Below, piece by piece: positions 46,480 to 59,310 of a stretch of 64,000 nt of DNA. The stretch is from Myrica gale. Lineage: Eukaryota; Streptophyta; Magnoliopsida; Fagales; Myricaceae. The notes under the pieces are model-generated. The model did no database searches. It was not told where the DNA came from and worked only from the letters and a program-made list of their open reading frames with translations. The stretch is taken from contig OZ005617.1 of the NCBI GenBank assembly GCA_963930655.1, positions 16,024,068 through 16,088,067 on the forward strand, in the 5' to 3' direction. The translations under genes and the position numbers were made by a program. Numbering within the stretch: the stretch's first letter is position 1; every line of letters begins with the position of its first letter.

Positions 46480-48450
46480 CCAAATAATAAAAATCCATCT
46501 ATGTGATTTGAAAAAAAAAATGTATTAGGCAGCGCTTGGAAGACATTCCAGAAAGCAAATGCAACCAAAAAATTTAATACAATTGCTTGAAGATTGACCT
46601 TGACCAAATACTCATGCAGTCAGTTCCGTTGTTTCAATGTTTATCAGGAAACATTGATATGAATTGACTAAACAAACCAAGTAAATTTAGCCATTTCACA
46701 TCATGACGATATCTGAAATTGGACAAATAAGAAACTTGTACTCATGGCATGTACTCATAAAACATCCAATTTGACATAAAACACCAAGTACACATGCATG
46801 GCACCTACATTCCATCTTAATAACATGACGATATCTGGAATTGGACAAACAAGAAACTCATAAGTCTCAAGAGAAAAATCAAAGATCGTGAAATTCACGT
46901 ACCATAGGTACGTCCTGAGGTATATCTAATGTTGTTTCTTCCACATCATTTCTAAACCAAAACCAAAGTGAGACTAATTGGAGACCAAAACCACTAATTG
47001 CCGACAGCTACTAAATAAATAGATAAACATATGCAAAGTGCTCAAAGAAACATAATCTAACTACTAAATAAATCAAGGAAACTCCAACGAGAACTAATTT
47101 CCTTCACTCTTTCCTTGGATTTCTGAACCTCAATTTGAAAGTCTGTAATAATAGGTATCGGCTCTTAAGCAACAAAAAATAGTTCACAAGAGGGAAGGCC
47201 AAGCTAAAGGATAAGAGCTTCTGAATACTGAGTAAAACATCAAAACATGTAGAGAAAAAATCTTACATGAAGCATGGCGAACGAGTTAAATTCCTTTCAA
47301 TTATAGAAATCAAACTTACCCACTTAACCAACACCTTAGCAAACCCTTGGGGGAAACAAAACAACATCTTAATTTTACACTTGGTTCATAATACCAGCCC
47401 TTGGAGTCGTTCCTTCTATGTTATCCAGATCCATTTTTGACTGCAGGACTTCCTAAATCAGTTTCCAATGTCCCGAAAAGCAAGAACCAAGACCCAAAAC
47501 TGATACTTGAAATTTTAACTTAAGGCCCTAATCAACACTTCTGGGTTTTGAAGCAGCAACTAGGTCATGGCCTTTTTAGGCCTAGGACCACTTCTAAACC
47601 TTAAAACTTATGTAGCCAGTAGCACAAATCCGGTTCTCCTTGTTCTAGCACCTAAACTCTTGTTTTGCAACTTCTGGGGACCCTGGAATACCCAACACAT
47701 CCAACTAACAGCCCTTAAAATTTTTACAAGCCCTTGATTTTTACAGAAACCCAGTATCAGCCTTTGTTGCTTAAGTCACGATGAAAACAACTTGTAAAAA
47801 TTAGTTATAAGAAACTCATCCAAGAGACAATCTATACCAGCCCAAAATATATATTATCTATTGTTCAAACCATCAACAAAAAAGAGTTAACATCAATCTA
47901 ATTTTATTGACATTAGTAGTAGAAAGAAAGACTACCAATTGATTAAAAAGGAACACGCAGAGAGAGATTTAATTACCTGAGACGAGATCAAACTGATCCA
48001 GCAACGGTGCTTACAGTTAGCTGCTCGATAGCAGTAACGATCAATATTCCGCGAAGAAATCACACGCATATCTGATAACCAATGGCATTCCTGTTTAGCG
48101 CCCAAGAAATCAAAGACAGAAGAGAAGAAAAGAAATCCGCATCATCAAGAGAGAGTGAGAGGGTATGAGATAGAGTGAGAGAGAGCGAGAGGGTAAGAGA
48201 GAGAGAGAGGATGCTTCGGTGCAAAGGACGCTTTGGTGCAAAGGATTCAAAGGGGGGATCGAGGAGCAAGGCGACGGCGAACGGTGGCAACTTGGGGAGA
48301 CTGGCGGCGGCGACGGCAAGTGGCTACATTTTGTTTTTGCAAAGGGGGAGAATGAGAGTGATTTTCGTGAAGTTCAAATGGGGGAGCTGAATTTCGTGAA
48401 GTTCAAAGGGGGGAGAGATTTCAGTGAAGCTCTCGTTTCACTAAAGGGGT
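46480..48450 (-). other. 5' leader/promoter zone of the CACTA gene
   Basis: There is no coding potential that I trust. A GA/CT-rich, GC-elevated stretch at 48,100-48,440 resembles a plant core promoter and 5' UTR on the minus strand. 46,500-47,950 is probably intron. Confidence 0.4.
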
Positions 48451-49189
48451 GAAACGCGCGTTTCACTGTGTTTTTTTATTTGTAATTTTTTTAAGAAAAA
48501 ATTTATACTTTGTAGTTATATATTTTTAATAAATCAAAAGTAGTTGTAAATTATAATAATATCTGAAAAGCTTTATATATAGTATTAAATACATAGCATA
48601 TTATTTAATACTTTTTTATAACCAGTGCAATAAAATTACATTACAAGTACTTTAATTTTATAAGTTAAATTCACAATATCTTTTTTTTAGAAATAAACCA
48701 TATGTCCTAATTAATTAGTCTGATATTAAAAGTTATTGAAATATAACTGCTAATTATAATCAATAAAATATTCAATATCTCACAATAACTGTTAATTGTA
48801 TAAACTAATTAATCTCACAATATCTTTTTGTTTGAAATTAAATAATATATCATAATTAAATATTATTATATTACTAATTATTACAAATATATATGCTTAT
48901 TATAAGCATATGATAATAGATGTTTAAACTACTTAGATTTAGTCAATAAAAATACAATTACCAAAACAATCATAAATATAACTTTCACAACATTATTTCT
49001 AATTTCATATAACAACTTCAATTTTCATAACATTCTCTAATTCCAATTTAATTATGTAGGTCTCCTAAAATGTTTTTAAACACGTGACAAAAAAAATTAT
49101 GTATTTAAAGGAATAAAATAGTCTATAAAATAATTATTAACATGACATAAAATATAATTTTAATTTTTTTGAATTTTTTTCCAAATATA
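48451..49189. other. AT-rich interior of the CACTA element
   Basis: Very AT-rich, with no ORF and no clear structure. Confidence 0.5.
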
Positions 49190-49633
49190 CCTATAGCGGC
49201 GTTTTTAACAAAAACGACGCTATAGGTATCCCTTTAGCAGCGGTTTTTGAACAAACAGCTGCTAAAGGTACACTCTACAGCGGCGGTCAAACTGACCGTC
49301 GCTGTAGATACCTAATTTCTAGCGGCGTCTTCAAAAAACGCCGCTAACACGACCGCCGCTAAAGGTAATACATTTGGCGGCGTTTTTTTAAAATGCTGCT
49401 AAAGGGGGGTCTATAGCGGCGGTCTGTGACCGCTGCTAAAGGTATTACCTTTAGCGGTATTTTGCAAAAAATGCGGCTAAAGGCGGTTACCGACCGCCGC
49501 TAAAGATCCCCTATAGCAGCGTTTTTTGCAAAACGCCGCAAAAAACACACTTTAGCGGCGTTTTTATCGACCGCCGCTATAAACTTGTTTTTTTGTAACG
49601 CGTTTCCCACCACATCTGTTTGACATTTATGGC

Positions 49634-50030
49634 AGGCTAGAGGAGCAGGAGCATGATCAAGAAGAGAAGTTCCCCGTCATAAGGCTTATGCCCGTAGGTT
49701 AGACTGGTTTCCTGCGTGTCTTTTGTGCAGGTGAAAGTAGATCTAATGTTACCTCCATAAGGATCTCCATAGTAGTTGGAGCTCTGGGGTAAGTCAAATT
49801 TTAGCTCCATTATTTTTCCACCCTGCGATGGTTATTTGAAACCTTTGCTTGTATATGGTAAATGGACGACCTTTTCAGTATCACTGGAAAAGAATTTGCG
49901 TTTCATCAATGCTCTCATGGTGAGATTCGTTGGTACACTTCTTGGTGAAGGGATTGCCAGGGAGGAGCTGGGAGAAATAATTATCTTGGGGTTATATTTT
50001 ATTTTTTGGTTTCCGATACCATATTAAACT
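49634..50030 (+). pseudogene. Decayed partial copy of the S4-domain gene
   Basis: ATCAAGAAGAGAAGTTCCCC matches the exon 3 start of the S4 gene (ATCATCAAGAAGAGAAGTTC). 49,735-49,790 matches exon 4, including its AGGTAAGT-type donor. 49,880-50,000 matches exon 5 (TTGGTACACTTCTTGGTGAA versus TTGGTACAATTCTTGGTAAA; ATTGCCAGGGAGGAGCTGGG). The flanking exons are missing and the reading frame is not kept. It has the same orientation as the intact gene at 31.3-36.1 kb. Introns are kept in shortened form, so it arose by DNA duplication rather than retrotransposition. Confidence 0.8.
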
Positions 50031-50687
50031 AGTTAGGAAGACTTGAGGCCGACGGAAACCTTCCTACTGTGTTTGAAGACGTTGGACTTGCTGCGCCATG
50101 TCAATGAAGCTCAACTCGACTGAGAGTAAAGGTTTTAAATGTTCGAACACTTGCAGAACTTAATCCGGCCTCAACCAACCTTTACCACTCGGGTTGGGGC
50201 TAAAGCCCCTGCTGTGGAGAAGTCTGCATATAAATAGTTTATTGTAAAGAACTAATGCTGTGATCACGTACGTGAATAGGATGGCAACATCAATGGAGCC
50301 ATGTCATACATGCCTTATGCTTGAGTGTTAAGAAGATGTAAATGTTATTATTTAAATTATTCAAATCTCCTATATTGGAAGGAACATCAATATTTCAAGG
50401 TCTTTATATCTCCATTGGTCCTCAATGATACACGACAACAAAATTGACTTTTAGTAACAAATTTTCGTCACCAAATCATTTCATCCCAAAATATTTTAAA
50501 GTTTTTCAAAATATAACTATTAATAGCTAGTATTTTGGAAATGAGAATTTTATGGAATGGTCTTTATGAGGAGTCTCAATACAAGGAAAATTCCACCAAG
50601 TAGGTAGACATTTATTAGTGGAACTTCCACAAGCATTTGCTTTGGTGCAATGCTTGACGGCTATGGTGCACCGCGCATGCACGCGCA
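50031..50687. other. Intergenic; nothing recognised
   Basis: No gene or clear repeat. TTTTCGTCACCAAATCA near 50,463 resembles fragments of MITE ends seen elsewhere in the window. Confidence 0.4.
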
Positions 50688-53225
50688 AACTACAACAAAT
50701 TTTGCCTTTTGGGGCGGATTTTTCCGTCTAAAATAATTCTAATTCCGTCCGTTGCCCTGAATGTCCCAACAAACCCGTTATAAAAGGTTTTTTGGGACGG
50801 AAATGACATTCCGTCTCAAAAAGTACCATTTTAAAATACAATTATCATTTGAACACTTTAGAACGGACAGTTAAGGATCATGATCGAACGTCTTTCGATG
50901 GAAAACTTAAATGTGTTCGACAATGCAAATAAACGTTTGAAAAACCATAAATTTTTTTACGTTCGATATTTAAGGTACTGTTCCAACGATTTAAAATGGA
51001 AAGTCCGTAATCTTTCTTAATTTGTTACAACGTGACGTAAAAACTGTTCAGACGATTATAGACGGAAAGTGTAAATAGGTTCGAACATTTTATGACATTC
51101 CAACGGATATCGTTAAATCCGTTCGATATACCGATCGAGGAATAAAAAGTTGTTCGAAAACGTTATGAACGGAAACACAAACGTTCGAATAATGTTTGAA
51201 TGTAGGGGAGACACGTTGTATTTCGAACGTTAACAAAAATGTTAGAATGACTTATTTGTATTTTTTAAGAAATTAAAAAATTGCTAGAAAATTATTCAAA
51301 AAAATTATTAAATAAAAAAATTAAGTAACAAAATGTACAATTAAATCATTAATTACAATATTCAAAATAATTAAATATAATACACAATAACAAAATCTAT
51401 CTTTGTCGCCGCATGCATCCAACTCTGCGTGCATCCTTTTCTGTGTGCATCTTACTCTCCGTGCATCCTTGTCTTCCTACATTAGAAATTGTAATCAATA
51501 TAATGCTTAAATAATTGAAAAAAAATAATCATTAAAAAAAGTCAGTTGAATGAAAAATCAAATAACTTACTTATACATGTACTCGACGTCGTTTTCGGGG
51601 AAGGTGATCCAATATCAGCTTAGGAAAAGCTACGGCCCCAAACAAGGCTGATGCAGCTGAAGGATTATATGTAACATGTTTACACCAATCAAACATACTA
51701 TGATCTATCAAGCACGTTCAAAACGTTTTTTTTTATTTTGTTAGGAAAATTAGAAGTTTTACATTATGCACAACAAACTAAATAAAAAGGTGTTGGACTT
51801 AAAATAGACTTGCATCACTGTAACAATATTAACATCCTCAGGAAACCAATGAGAGAATAACAAAAGTCGATGCAACATTTCCAAACCAACATATTTCATT
51901 GTATAGAAAGAAATAGAGAGCAATAGTCTGGTCGGTAGGACCAAACATCTGAAAATATTTTAGTCACACATTAAACCTACAAAGCTTCTAGTTTGGAAGG
52001 AAAGAATTATTTTTTAGGTCACATGTGTGGCCAAAAGGTTTTCAGAAGTTCGACCCTTCTAACTAGAGTATTGTTCTCCATTTCTTTTAATACAATGAAA
52101 GATGTTGATTTGAAAAATGTTGTATTATCTTTTGTCATTCTCTCCATTATAAGTTTCGTGTGGATGCTAATATTATTACAGTGGCAATCCATTTGAGGTC
52201 CAACACCTTAAATTTAGATTTATTGTGCATAATTTTAAAATTATAATTTTTCTAAAAAAAACCATTCAAATATGTTCGAACAACTACAATACGCTCGAAC
52301 GGTATAAAGTGATTGTTAGAAAGTATTTTTCTAGCAATTTTTCGAACGAAAACTCTTACAGTATTCGAACGATGCGCAAAACCCACGATAAATAGTGACC
52401 TAAAATCTCCCAATCGATCCCAAAAACTTGTTTTTTTTACTCATTAAACATGCATTAAACACCACTAAACACGCATGAAATAACTATAATCATTTAAACA
52501 TAAATTTCGTCAACAAATCCAAATCATAAAAACAAAAAATATATACCTAAAAGGCTAAGAAATTCATTGATAAAAATCTTATCTCTAAAACACAGAGAAT
52601 CTCTATTTGAGTATTTTCCTAGAACAATACGACATAAAAACGTAAGATTTCGATAGAAGAAACAAACCAAGGCGAACTTGGGGTGTTCGAGTTTTTAGGT
52701 TAAATGAGGTCTCGCGGTCGAATATCTGGTATTTGGGTTCGTGGTTTCCGTTCGAATGTGTTTTGCTACGTTAAAACGTGTCGACAAAAAATGGGAGGGG
52801 AAAAAGCGCACTTAAAATCTTGTTCGAACTCATTTTTCAAATGCTCAAAAGCTTCTTTGTTACCTGTACGACGTTGCTAGTTTTTAAAATCATTCTAATG
52901 TTTATTGAAACCATGTTCGAACGTATTTTAGAAAATGAAATAGCATTTTTTCAATATTTTTAGCGTTCGTTTGATTTATACTTTTGCGTTAGAACGGTAC
53001 GCCAAAAAGGGGCGGCAAAAAAGCACGCTTCAACTACCATTCGAATATTTGTTTTGCACGCTCGAACAATTTTTTTCTATCTGAAAAACGTCGTCTTAGT
53101 TTTCAACATCGTTCTATCGGTTATCGAATTAACGTTCGAACATTTTTTGTAGTTGATGCGGCGTCGTTTCATGCTATTTATATTTTGAACGGTATTTATA
53201 TGGTCGAACGTTCGTGAAATAATTA

Positions 53226-53690
53226 AAATGTATAAGGTACTATTACATATATAAGGTAAGCTATAAGGTATTATATATTAGATATAAGGTAAGGTATAAG
53301 GTTATATATAATATATATATATATAATGTATAAGGTACTGTTATATAATATGTACAAGGTAGTATTACATAATATGTATAAGGTACTATTCTATAAAATG
53401 TAGAAGATACTATTACATAAAATGTAGAAGGTACTATTATGTAATATGTATAAGGTACTATTAGCTAATATGTAAAAGATACTATTACGTATGTATAAGA
53501 TACTATTAGATAATATGTATAAGCTACTATATATTATGTAATATGTACAAGGTGCTATTGTATCATATGTAGAATGTACTATTACACAATATGTACAATG
53601 TATTATTATATAATATGTATAAGGTACTATAAATTAAGTAATATGTACAAGATATTATTTTTTAATATGTATAAGGTACTATATGTAAAT
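53226..53690. repeat. 24-bp AT-rich minisatellite array, reverse orientation
   Basis: Imperfect copies of a unit ending ATAATATGTATAAGGTA form the reverse complement of the array at 8.3-9.1 kb. Confidence 0.88.
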
Positions 53691-53939
53691 ATTTGATTTT
53701 GATTAATTTTATTCTTTTTATTTTTAATTCATTTTATAATTTATTTGATTTACTATTTTACCGTTCTAACGTTAATACGATTAACATTCTAACGGTTACA
53801 TAATGTCGTCCATTCTAAGGATTTTATGTGTGATTTTCTTTTTAATTTATTATTACTTAAATTTTAGTGTGATTTTATTTTTAATTTATTATTATGTGTG
53901 ATTTTATTTTTAATTATAATTTATGAACATGATAGTTTA

Positions 53940-55240
53940 AGACTCAATATACTGATACCCGAACCTAGAAGGGGGGTTGAATAGGTTCTCCAAATTTTTG
54001 GTCCTTTTAAAACTTACAGCTGCAGAATCTCACAAGCTTATCAGAAAACTTCAAGGACACTACAATTAACAATATACTATGCGACATTAACAAATCAATA
54101 TGAACACGATATTGCAGATTATCAATGCTTAAATATATTAAAGATTAACTTTCTTAATCAAAGAAACATATAACTAACAATTGCAATATCAAGACACAAT
54201 CAACTACGAAATCACAATCAACCAAGATAACACCAAGAGTAATGACGAAGAGAAAAACCACATGAAAGAATCTTTCAAGAGGAAAAAACTCTTTGGGCTC
54301 GTTAACCGGTTTAAGTAAATCCACTAGAATCTTCAAACTCGGTACACAGTGATATATAAACTACCTAACACCTCGTTGCTAGTCTAAAAAACTGTTACCT
54401 TACCTAGAATACAACATACAGCTCTGCACCATGCAAGGAACAAGGAATTCCTCTTCAATTTGAAGTTCTTGATTCCAAAAACTGATCTACGCAGCAAAAG
54501 CCAATCTTTCCTCACACCCACGTGCAATCGGCTTCTTCACAACTGGAACACCTAGTCTTGGTAGATCTCCAACAACCTCTGGAGTTACCCTTCTTTAATC
54601 AAGGTAAATTTTGATGATCGAAATCCAAAACGAGATCCAAGGGAGAAGAAAATCTCACAAGGTTTGTTCTCAGTTTACTCACATATAAACTACATAAACA
54701 GTAACAAAGAGTATATCATAAAGGTTTTGAAAAGCTTGGTCTTTCAAAATTATTTTTAGGAACGTTATGAATAATTGTGAGAAAATGACTTTTATACTCT
54801 GGGGGTCGGAAGGAAGGTTTTTCAAGAAGTTTTGAGACTTCTTGAATCTTGGGTGTATCTGTTAAAACCGTTACAACAGTCTTTCGAACTCTAATTAAAC
54901 TTCAAGTGCTTCATAAACATCACTGCTCGGACTTTGCGTCAGTAAACTTTACTCAAACTTCAATCAAACCTTAATCATTCCCAAAAGATCACAATTATGT
55001 TGAACCACTAGACTTGAGCAAGGCATCATTAAACACAAATCTCAAGAATAACTAAGACATGTCATGAAATTTTTATGCCAACTAAAATACATCTACAATT
55101 TACTTATCAAATAAAACGAGATCCTTTAGCCAAAAAATAAATTAGATAATCATGCACAAATAATATAATATGTACAAACATGTACAAACATAATTGTTTG
55201 AATGTCTGAGAAAACCTAAATATATGACAAAATACTATAA
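53940..55240. repeat. Unclassified interspersed-type repeat
   Basis: It starts with ACTGATACCCGAACCTAGAA and GGGGGGTTGAATAGG, a phrase I associate with dispersed plant repeats, but I cannot name the family. There is no coding potential. Confidence 0.35.
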
Positions 55241-55360
55241 AGAAACTATGGGGTCATCTCTTTCAGATCCTCCACCACTCCACCCTCGACATCAGCTATC
55301 CTCTACATGATGTCTTTTTGGCCCTCTTCATTTGCTTTCTTCAACTCTAGCTGCATCGAG

Positions 55361-56152
55361 TCAATCTTCTCGAGTCTTTTCTCCATAGTTGCCAGATTGC
55401 TGATGATGAGAGTGATTAATGTCTCCACTATATGTAAAATGTTGCGCTATCTCTAGAAAAGCCCGGTTCTCTTGGCCAGCCCGGGTCATACCACCCGAAA
55501 TCCGTGGTGCAGCTGGAGGACGTTGTGACCTTGATCCATGTGCCATGAAACGCTGACAAGTCATGCTGTTGATGGGGCTAAGCTGCATCGAAGTAGGCTT
55601 ATAATGTCTAGCATCTACCCCGTCATCCATAATTAGTTGGGTCAACAAGTTTCCATACAACATGCCCTCTTTGCACGTTGATTTAGCCTCAGTCCTTACG
55701 GTTTGGAAGATGAAGAGCAGGAGGACTAACAACTGGAGACGAGTCAGCATCAACATCATTTGTGCACGCTCGGCTGTGCACTCTATGCAATGTTGCTTTG
55801 GAAAGATGTTGTGGTTGAATCTGAGGTGGAACATCCTCCAATAGACGGGCAAAGTGCTCTGCGAAACTGATGACTGTACTAAGTAATGGTCCTCTCCAGT
55901 ATTCAGTTTAAAGAGTTCCTCGGGTGACAAAGCCATAGCAGTATCCAGGACAGGATATGCACCCATTTGCCTCTGAATGCACAAGTGGGTGGAGAATCTG
56001 TCGGGGGAGATCCTAATCAACATAATGCAACGCCGCATAAAACTCTTTGACAATGTTTGTGTATGGTGGGCCCCTCCAAGAGACCACGTGTTCCCAACCA
56101 TAATGAGTGAATATCTGTTCATGAATTGTGTGAGCTTGAACTGAATTGTCAC
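55361..56152 (-). CDS. Putative plant transposon protein (Transposase_32-like), open frame
   Basis: The uninterrupted frame of 263 residues contains MALSPEELFKLNTGEDHYLV, TLPVYWRMFHLRFNHNIFPK, a hydrophobic segment (LQLLVLLLFIFQTVRTEAKS) and LYGNLLTQLIMDDGVDARHY. These align in order with FSPDELTNFLG, LLPFWRIMHLILCS and LPHEILLTQFLHVML of the copy at 6.1-7.3 kb. The N-terminal 80 residues fit less well and could be frame-shifted. It lies in the degenerate element 50.7-56.3 kb, and its function is unknown. Confidence 0.5.
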   Translation of the reverse strand: MTIQFKLTQFMNRYSLIMVGNTWSLGGAHHTQTLSKSFMRRCIMLIRISPDRFSTHLCIQRQMGAYPVLDTAMALSPEELFKLNTGEDHYLVQSSVSQSTLPVYWRMFHLRFNHNIFPKQHCIECTAERAQMMLMLTRLQLLVLLLFIFQTVRTEAKSTCKEGMLYGNLLTQLIMDDGVDARHYKPTSMQLSPINSMTCQRFMAHGSRSQRPPAAPRISGGMTRAGQENRAFLEIAQHFTYSGDINHSHHQQSGNYGEKTRED

Positions 56153-56955
56153 TAAAAGATTTTCATTTAATATTATCTTTTATTTGTGATGAAAGTGTGG
56201 TCACAAAAATTCTATTTTTAGTGATGGAATTCAAATTTCATTAACGAAAAGTAGAGTTTTAATTCGTCACAAAAACTCTCCTTTTCGTGACGAAATAGTT
56301 TTGTCACCAAAAATTCCGTGCTCTTGTAGTGATATACGTAATATGCGAGCCTTCATTGTTTGGGACTCGATAAATGATCTAATTAGACACAAACATCTTC
56401 ACCACTTCGCTATTGCTTCATACTTAAATGATTGATTCTCTAAGCTTCTTATCCAGTCCTAAGAAACAATCTATGGTCACTACAAAAAAAAATTCTTTAG
56501 CGGCGGTCGCAATAAACGCCGCTAAAGGGGGTTTTTTGCGGCGTTTTTCAAAAAACGCTGCTGAAAGTGGTAACTGTAGCGGCGGTCGTTGTAGCGGCGG
56601 TCACTATAGACCCCCCTTTCGCAGCGTTTTCCTCAAAACGTCGTTGAAAGTGGTACCTGTAGCGGCGGTCACTGACCGCCGCTATAGACCCCCCTTTTGC
56701 AGCTATAGAGCCCACATTCAGCGGCGTTTGCAGACTCTTACTCGCGCGTCCCTCTTTATCTTTTATTTTTCGATCAAAGTCCCTCCATCTTCCTCTTCAT
56801 CGATGCTCTCCCTCTCTTTTAGAGCCCTCGAAATCAAACTCTTACTCGCTCTCTTTCCCCTCTCTTCCTCTTCAAATTTTTTTCTTCTTAATCTCTGTAG
56901 ATTTTTTCGTCTCAATCTCTTCCATGCTCTTTATTTCTTTCTTCCTCTCTTCGCT

Positions 56956-57062
56956 TTAATCTTCAATCTCCGATACCTGTTGGTGTTTCTCACACTTTAA
57001 TCTTCAATCTCCGATACCTGTTGGTGTTTCTCACACTTTAATCTTCAATCTCCGATACCTGT
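56956..57062 (+). repeat. 42-bp tandem repeat, about 2.6 copies
   Basis: Units beginning TTAATCTTCAATCTCCGATA and containing TGTTGGTGTTTCTCACAC repeat almost exactly. They lie between the CACTA 5' zone and the first captured exon, in what looks like UTR-type sequence. Confidence 0.85.
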
Positions 57063-57316
57063 CGCTCCCTTTGAAACCCTAACCCTAACTCTAGTATAAC
57101 ATATGAACTTTGTCGCCCCAAAAATTGCAGTTCAACCCTATTTGCGTCGGATTTCGTGGTTTTGATACGGAGATTGTTTGGAGGCTTCGTTGTCAAGGTT
57201 AACAAATGTAAGCCTTCTGCTTCTATGTCTTTGATTCTGGTGGTTTTCTGGAGGTTTTGAAGTTGCTGAAATTCTGATTATGTTGTTTAGTTTGGGGGTT
57301 TGATACCTTTTCAGAT

Positions 57317-57640
57317 AGAGGAGCATTATGCTGCAAAAGGCATAAACATTGTGGGCTATTTTCATGCCAATGTATGGTTTGATGATTCCGAGCTTGGTGG
57401 CGTGGCCAAGAATATAGGTGATCACATCTACCGGTACTTTCCACAAGCCCCTGTTCTTTTGGTATGTGATCAAATTCAGAGACAAATGCTGCAATAGACT
57501 TTTTATTTGTGTTTATCTTTGGGGTTTTATTCTTATTTTTTGGTTGGTTTTTAACAACATATTAACTTGATTCTCTGCAGTTGGATAACAAAAAGCTTGA
57601 AGCTTTACCCAAGAGTAAAGACCGGATCCCAGTAATGCAG
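57317..57640 (+). pseudogene. Captured fragment of EMC8/9 (ER membrane complex subunit)
   Basis: Two exons with the intron between them are kept. The first, from about 57,317 (after TTTTCAG) to 57,461, encodes EEHYAAKGINIVGYFHANVW and GVAKNIGDHIYRYFPQAPVL. The second, 57,581-57,640, encodes LDNKKLEALPKSKDRIPVMQ. These correspond to the middle of the plant EMC8/9 homologue (Arabidopsis At5g55940 type), part of the ER membrane protein insertase. Splice signals are still present and the frames are open. The ends of the gene are missing, so it cannot make the full subunit. A chimeric transcript is possible. Confidence 0.85.
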
Positions 57641-58439
57641 GTCAGGACTCCTGTCCTAGAATAGTGAAGGCGTTTGTTTGCTTTCTAGTCACTTGATTGT
57701 CTTTAATCTTGGGCAAGGGATTTTTAAGTTTATCACACTTTAGATAGGACTAATATTGGGTTGATCATCTCCCAAGTTTGTGATCGTCAAAATATCTGTG
57801 TTCTGAAAATTTTCATATGATCATTTGTTGTCGGATTTGAGTCTAGGCTGGCCAGTAGATTGCTTGTATATTCTGCTGAAGTTGAAACCTTGGTGTGAAT
57901 ATAGTCAATGGTGTTACGGCATTGCAGTTGAGTAGGCTATAAACCAGTGACATATTTATACATTGCAAAAGCATGCATGCAAAGGTTATTGTTAGAAGAC
58001 ATTGTGACAAGTTGATGTTTTGAAGGATATTTTGTTCTTTGTAAGACCTATTCATGTGATGATTGATATATGATGACATGAATCATGTGTTTTCAGAGGT
58101 TATTTGCATGTTAAAATTGGTTTCCTGCGTGGCTAGTGGAGGAAAAATGACATGCATTCTCACTCTTTTAGTCTCAATGTAATGTATTGACATGATTTGC
58201 ATTATTGTGATGGTCGAGAGATGTATGTTTTCTGCTCCTGCTTTTGCTTCTTTAATACTAGAGGTTGATGGCTTATTTGGAAGATCCTCATATCTTATCT
58301 TGCTTCTAAATCCAGTTTCATATGCAATTGAAATATTGGAAATATCAGATTGAAAACAAAAATTATGCCTATTTTCATATGCAAATTGAAATATTGGAAA
58401 TATCTGAGGCGGCTGGCTTTTTTAGTTTTCTGGACGCCA

Positions 58440-58663
58440 ATACATGCTTTACTGCCCTTTACATTAGGTGTGTAGCTGTCCATCCTACCCTTCCATACGT
58501 GTTGTCATCCTCTGATGATATGCTGATAAAGCTTTGGGATTGGGAGAAAGGTTGGGCGTGCACTCAAATTTTTGAGGGGTATTCCCATTATGTGATGCAA
58601 GTGACATTTAATCCAAAAGACACCAACACATTTGCTAGTGCATCTCTCGATCGCACCATAAAG
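58440..58663 (+). pseudogene. Captured fragment of coatomer beta' subunit (COPB2)
   Basis: The frame encodes [40 protein letters not shown] and [20 protein letters not shown], then a donor AAG|GTACAG at 58,664. This is about one and a half WD40 repeats from the N-terminal propeller of plant beta'-COP. Its near-perfect conservation suggests recent capture or a young element. The remaining WD repeats are absent. It is on the same strand as the EMC8/9 fragment. Confidence 0.88.
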
Positions 58664-58798
58664 GTACAGTTGGGTTTATTGTTTGTGTCAATTTTTAGTA
58701 TTTATTTTCCCTGATTTGTATGAGTAAATTAATAATGCTCTGGTTTTGTAGATGTAATATAGTTGGGGCATAACCTATTTTCTTTTAATGATTGCTTA

Positions 58799-59310
58799 CT
58801 TTGTATTTTATTTGCCTTCTGCTTCTATGTTTCCATGGTCAGTCCATATAATGCAAAGTGTGTCATGCATCTATATTATTTATATGTTTCCATGGACAAC
58901 ATCGTTTTCTATTTCTCATGTGATATTTGTTTTCAATTACAGGAATTCAAGAGGTCGTTGATATGTGAAAGGAATTCAAGAGGACGTTGATATGTGATAT
59001 TGTGTTGTATTTGAATATTTTAGTTGGTTTTTGTTTATTGTATTTGTTGTAAAATGTTATTTGAATATTTTGTATTTTATTTGCCTTCTGCTTCTATGTT
59101 TCCATGGTCAGTCCATATAATGCAAAGTGTGTCATGCATCTATATTATTTATATGTTTCCATGGACAACATCGTTTTCTATTTCTCATGTGATATTTGTT
59201 TTCAATTACAGGAATTCAAGAGGTCGTTGATATGTGAAAGGAATTCAAGAGGACGTTGATATGTGATATTGTGTTGTATTTGAATATTTTAGTTGGTCTT
59301 TGTTTATTGT
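58799..59310 (+). repeat. Tandem duplication of about 270 bp inside the Pack-CACTA
   Basis: 58,799-59,040 and 59,069-59,310 are almost identical (TTTGTATTTTATTTGCCTTC to GACGTTGATATGTGATATTG). Each copy ends in a short internal repeat, GGAATTCAAGAGG(T/A)CGTTGAT, preceded by a TTTTCAATTACAG acceptor-like site. Confidence 0.92.

Larger units (their letters stand above)
43948..49600 (-). mobile_element. CACTA transposon with a TnpA-like gene, no TnpD
   Basis: The left end CACTTAAAAAAAAAAAA and the right end TTTTTTTGTAACG are worn CACTA termini. Subterminal zones at 43,970-44,310 and 49,190-49,595 are packed with TAGCGGCGGTC/GACCGCCGCTA. The right zone matches the 5' end of the Pack-CACTA at 56,478 in reverse, so this element runs right to left. 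Its minus-strand gene is TnpA-like. No TnpD/DDE transposase is present in 5.65 kb, so it cannot move alone. The target-site duplication is not clear. Confidence 0.8.
50688..56331 (-). mobile_element. Composite, decayed CACTA-like region
   Basis: The left end AACTACAACAAATTTTGCC and the right end CTCTTGTAGTG resemble CACTA termini. No shared target duplication was found, so they may belong to different insertions. 50,700-53,220 is dense in CGTTCGAAC/TTCGAACG motifs. A 24-bp minisatellite (53,226-53,690) and an unclassified repeat (53,940-55,200) follow. A minus-strand transposon protein lies at 55,361-56,152. The right end (56,190-56,331) carries GTGACGAAA motifs. Confidence 0.5.

Noticed and set aside
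55662-55844. Short plus-strand frame
   Set aside because: It is antisense to the transposon protein at 55,361-56,152.
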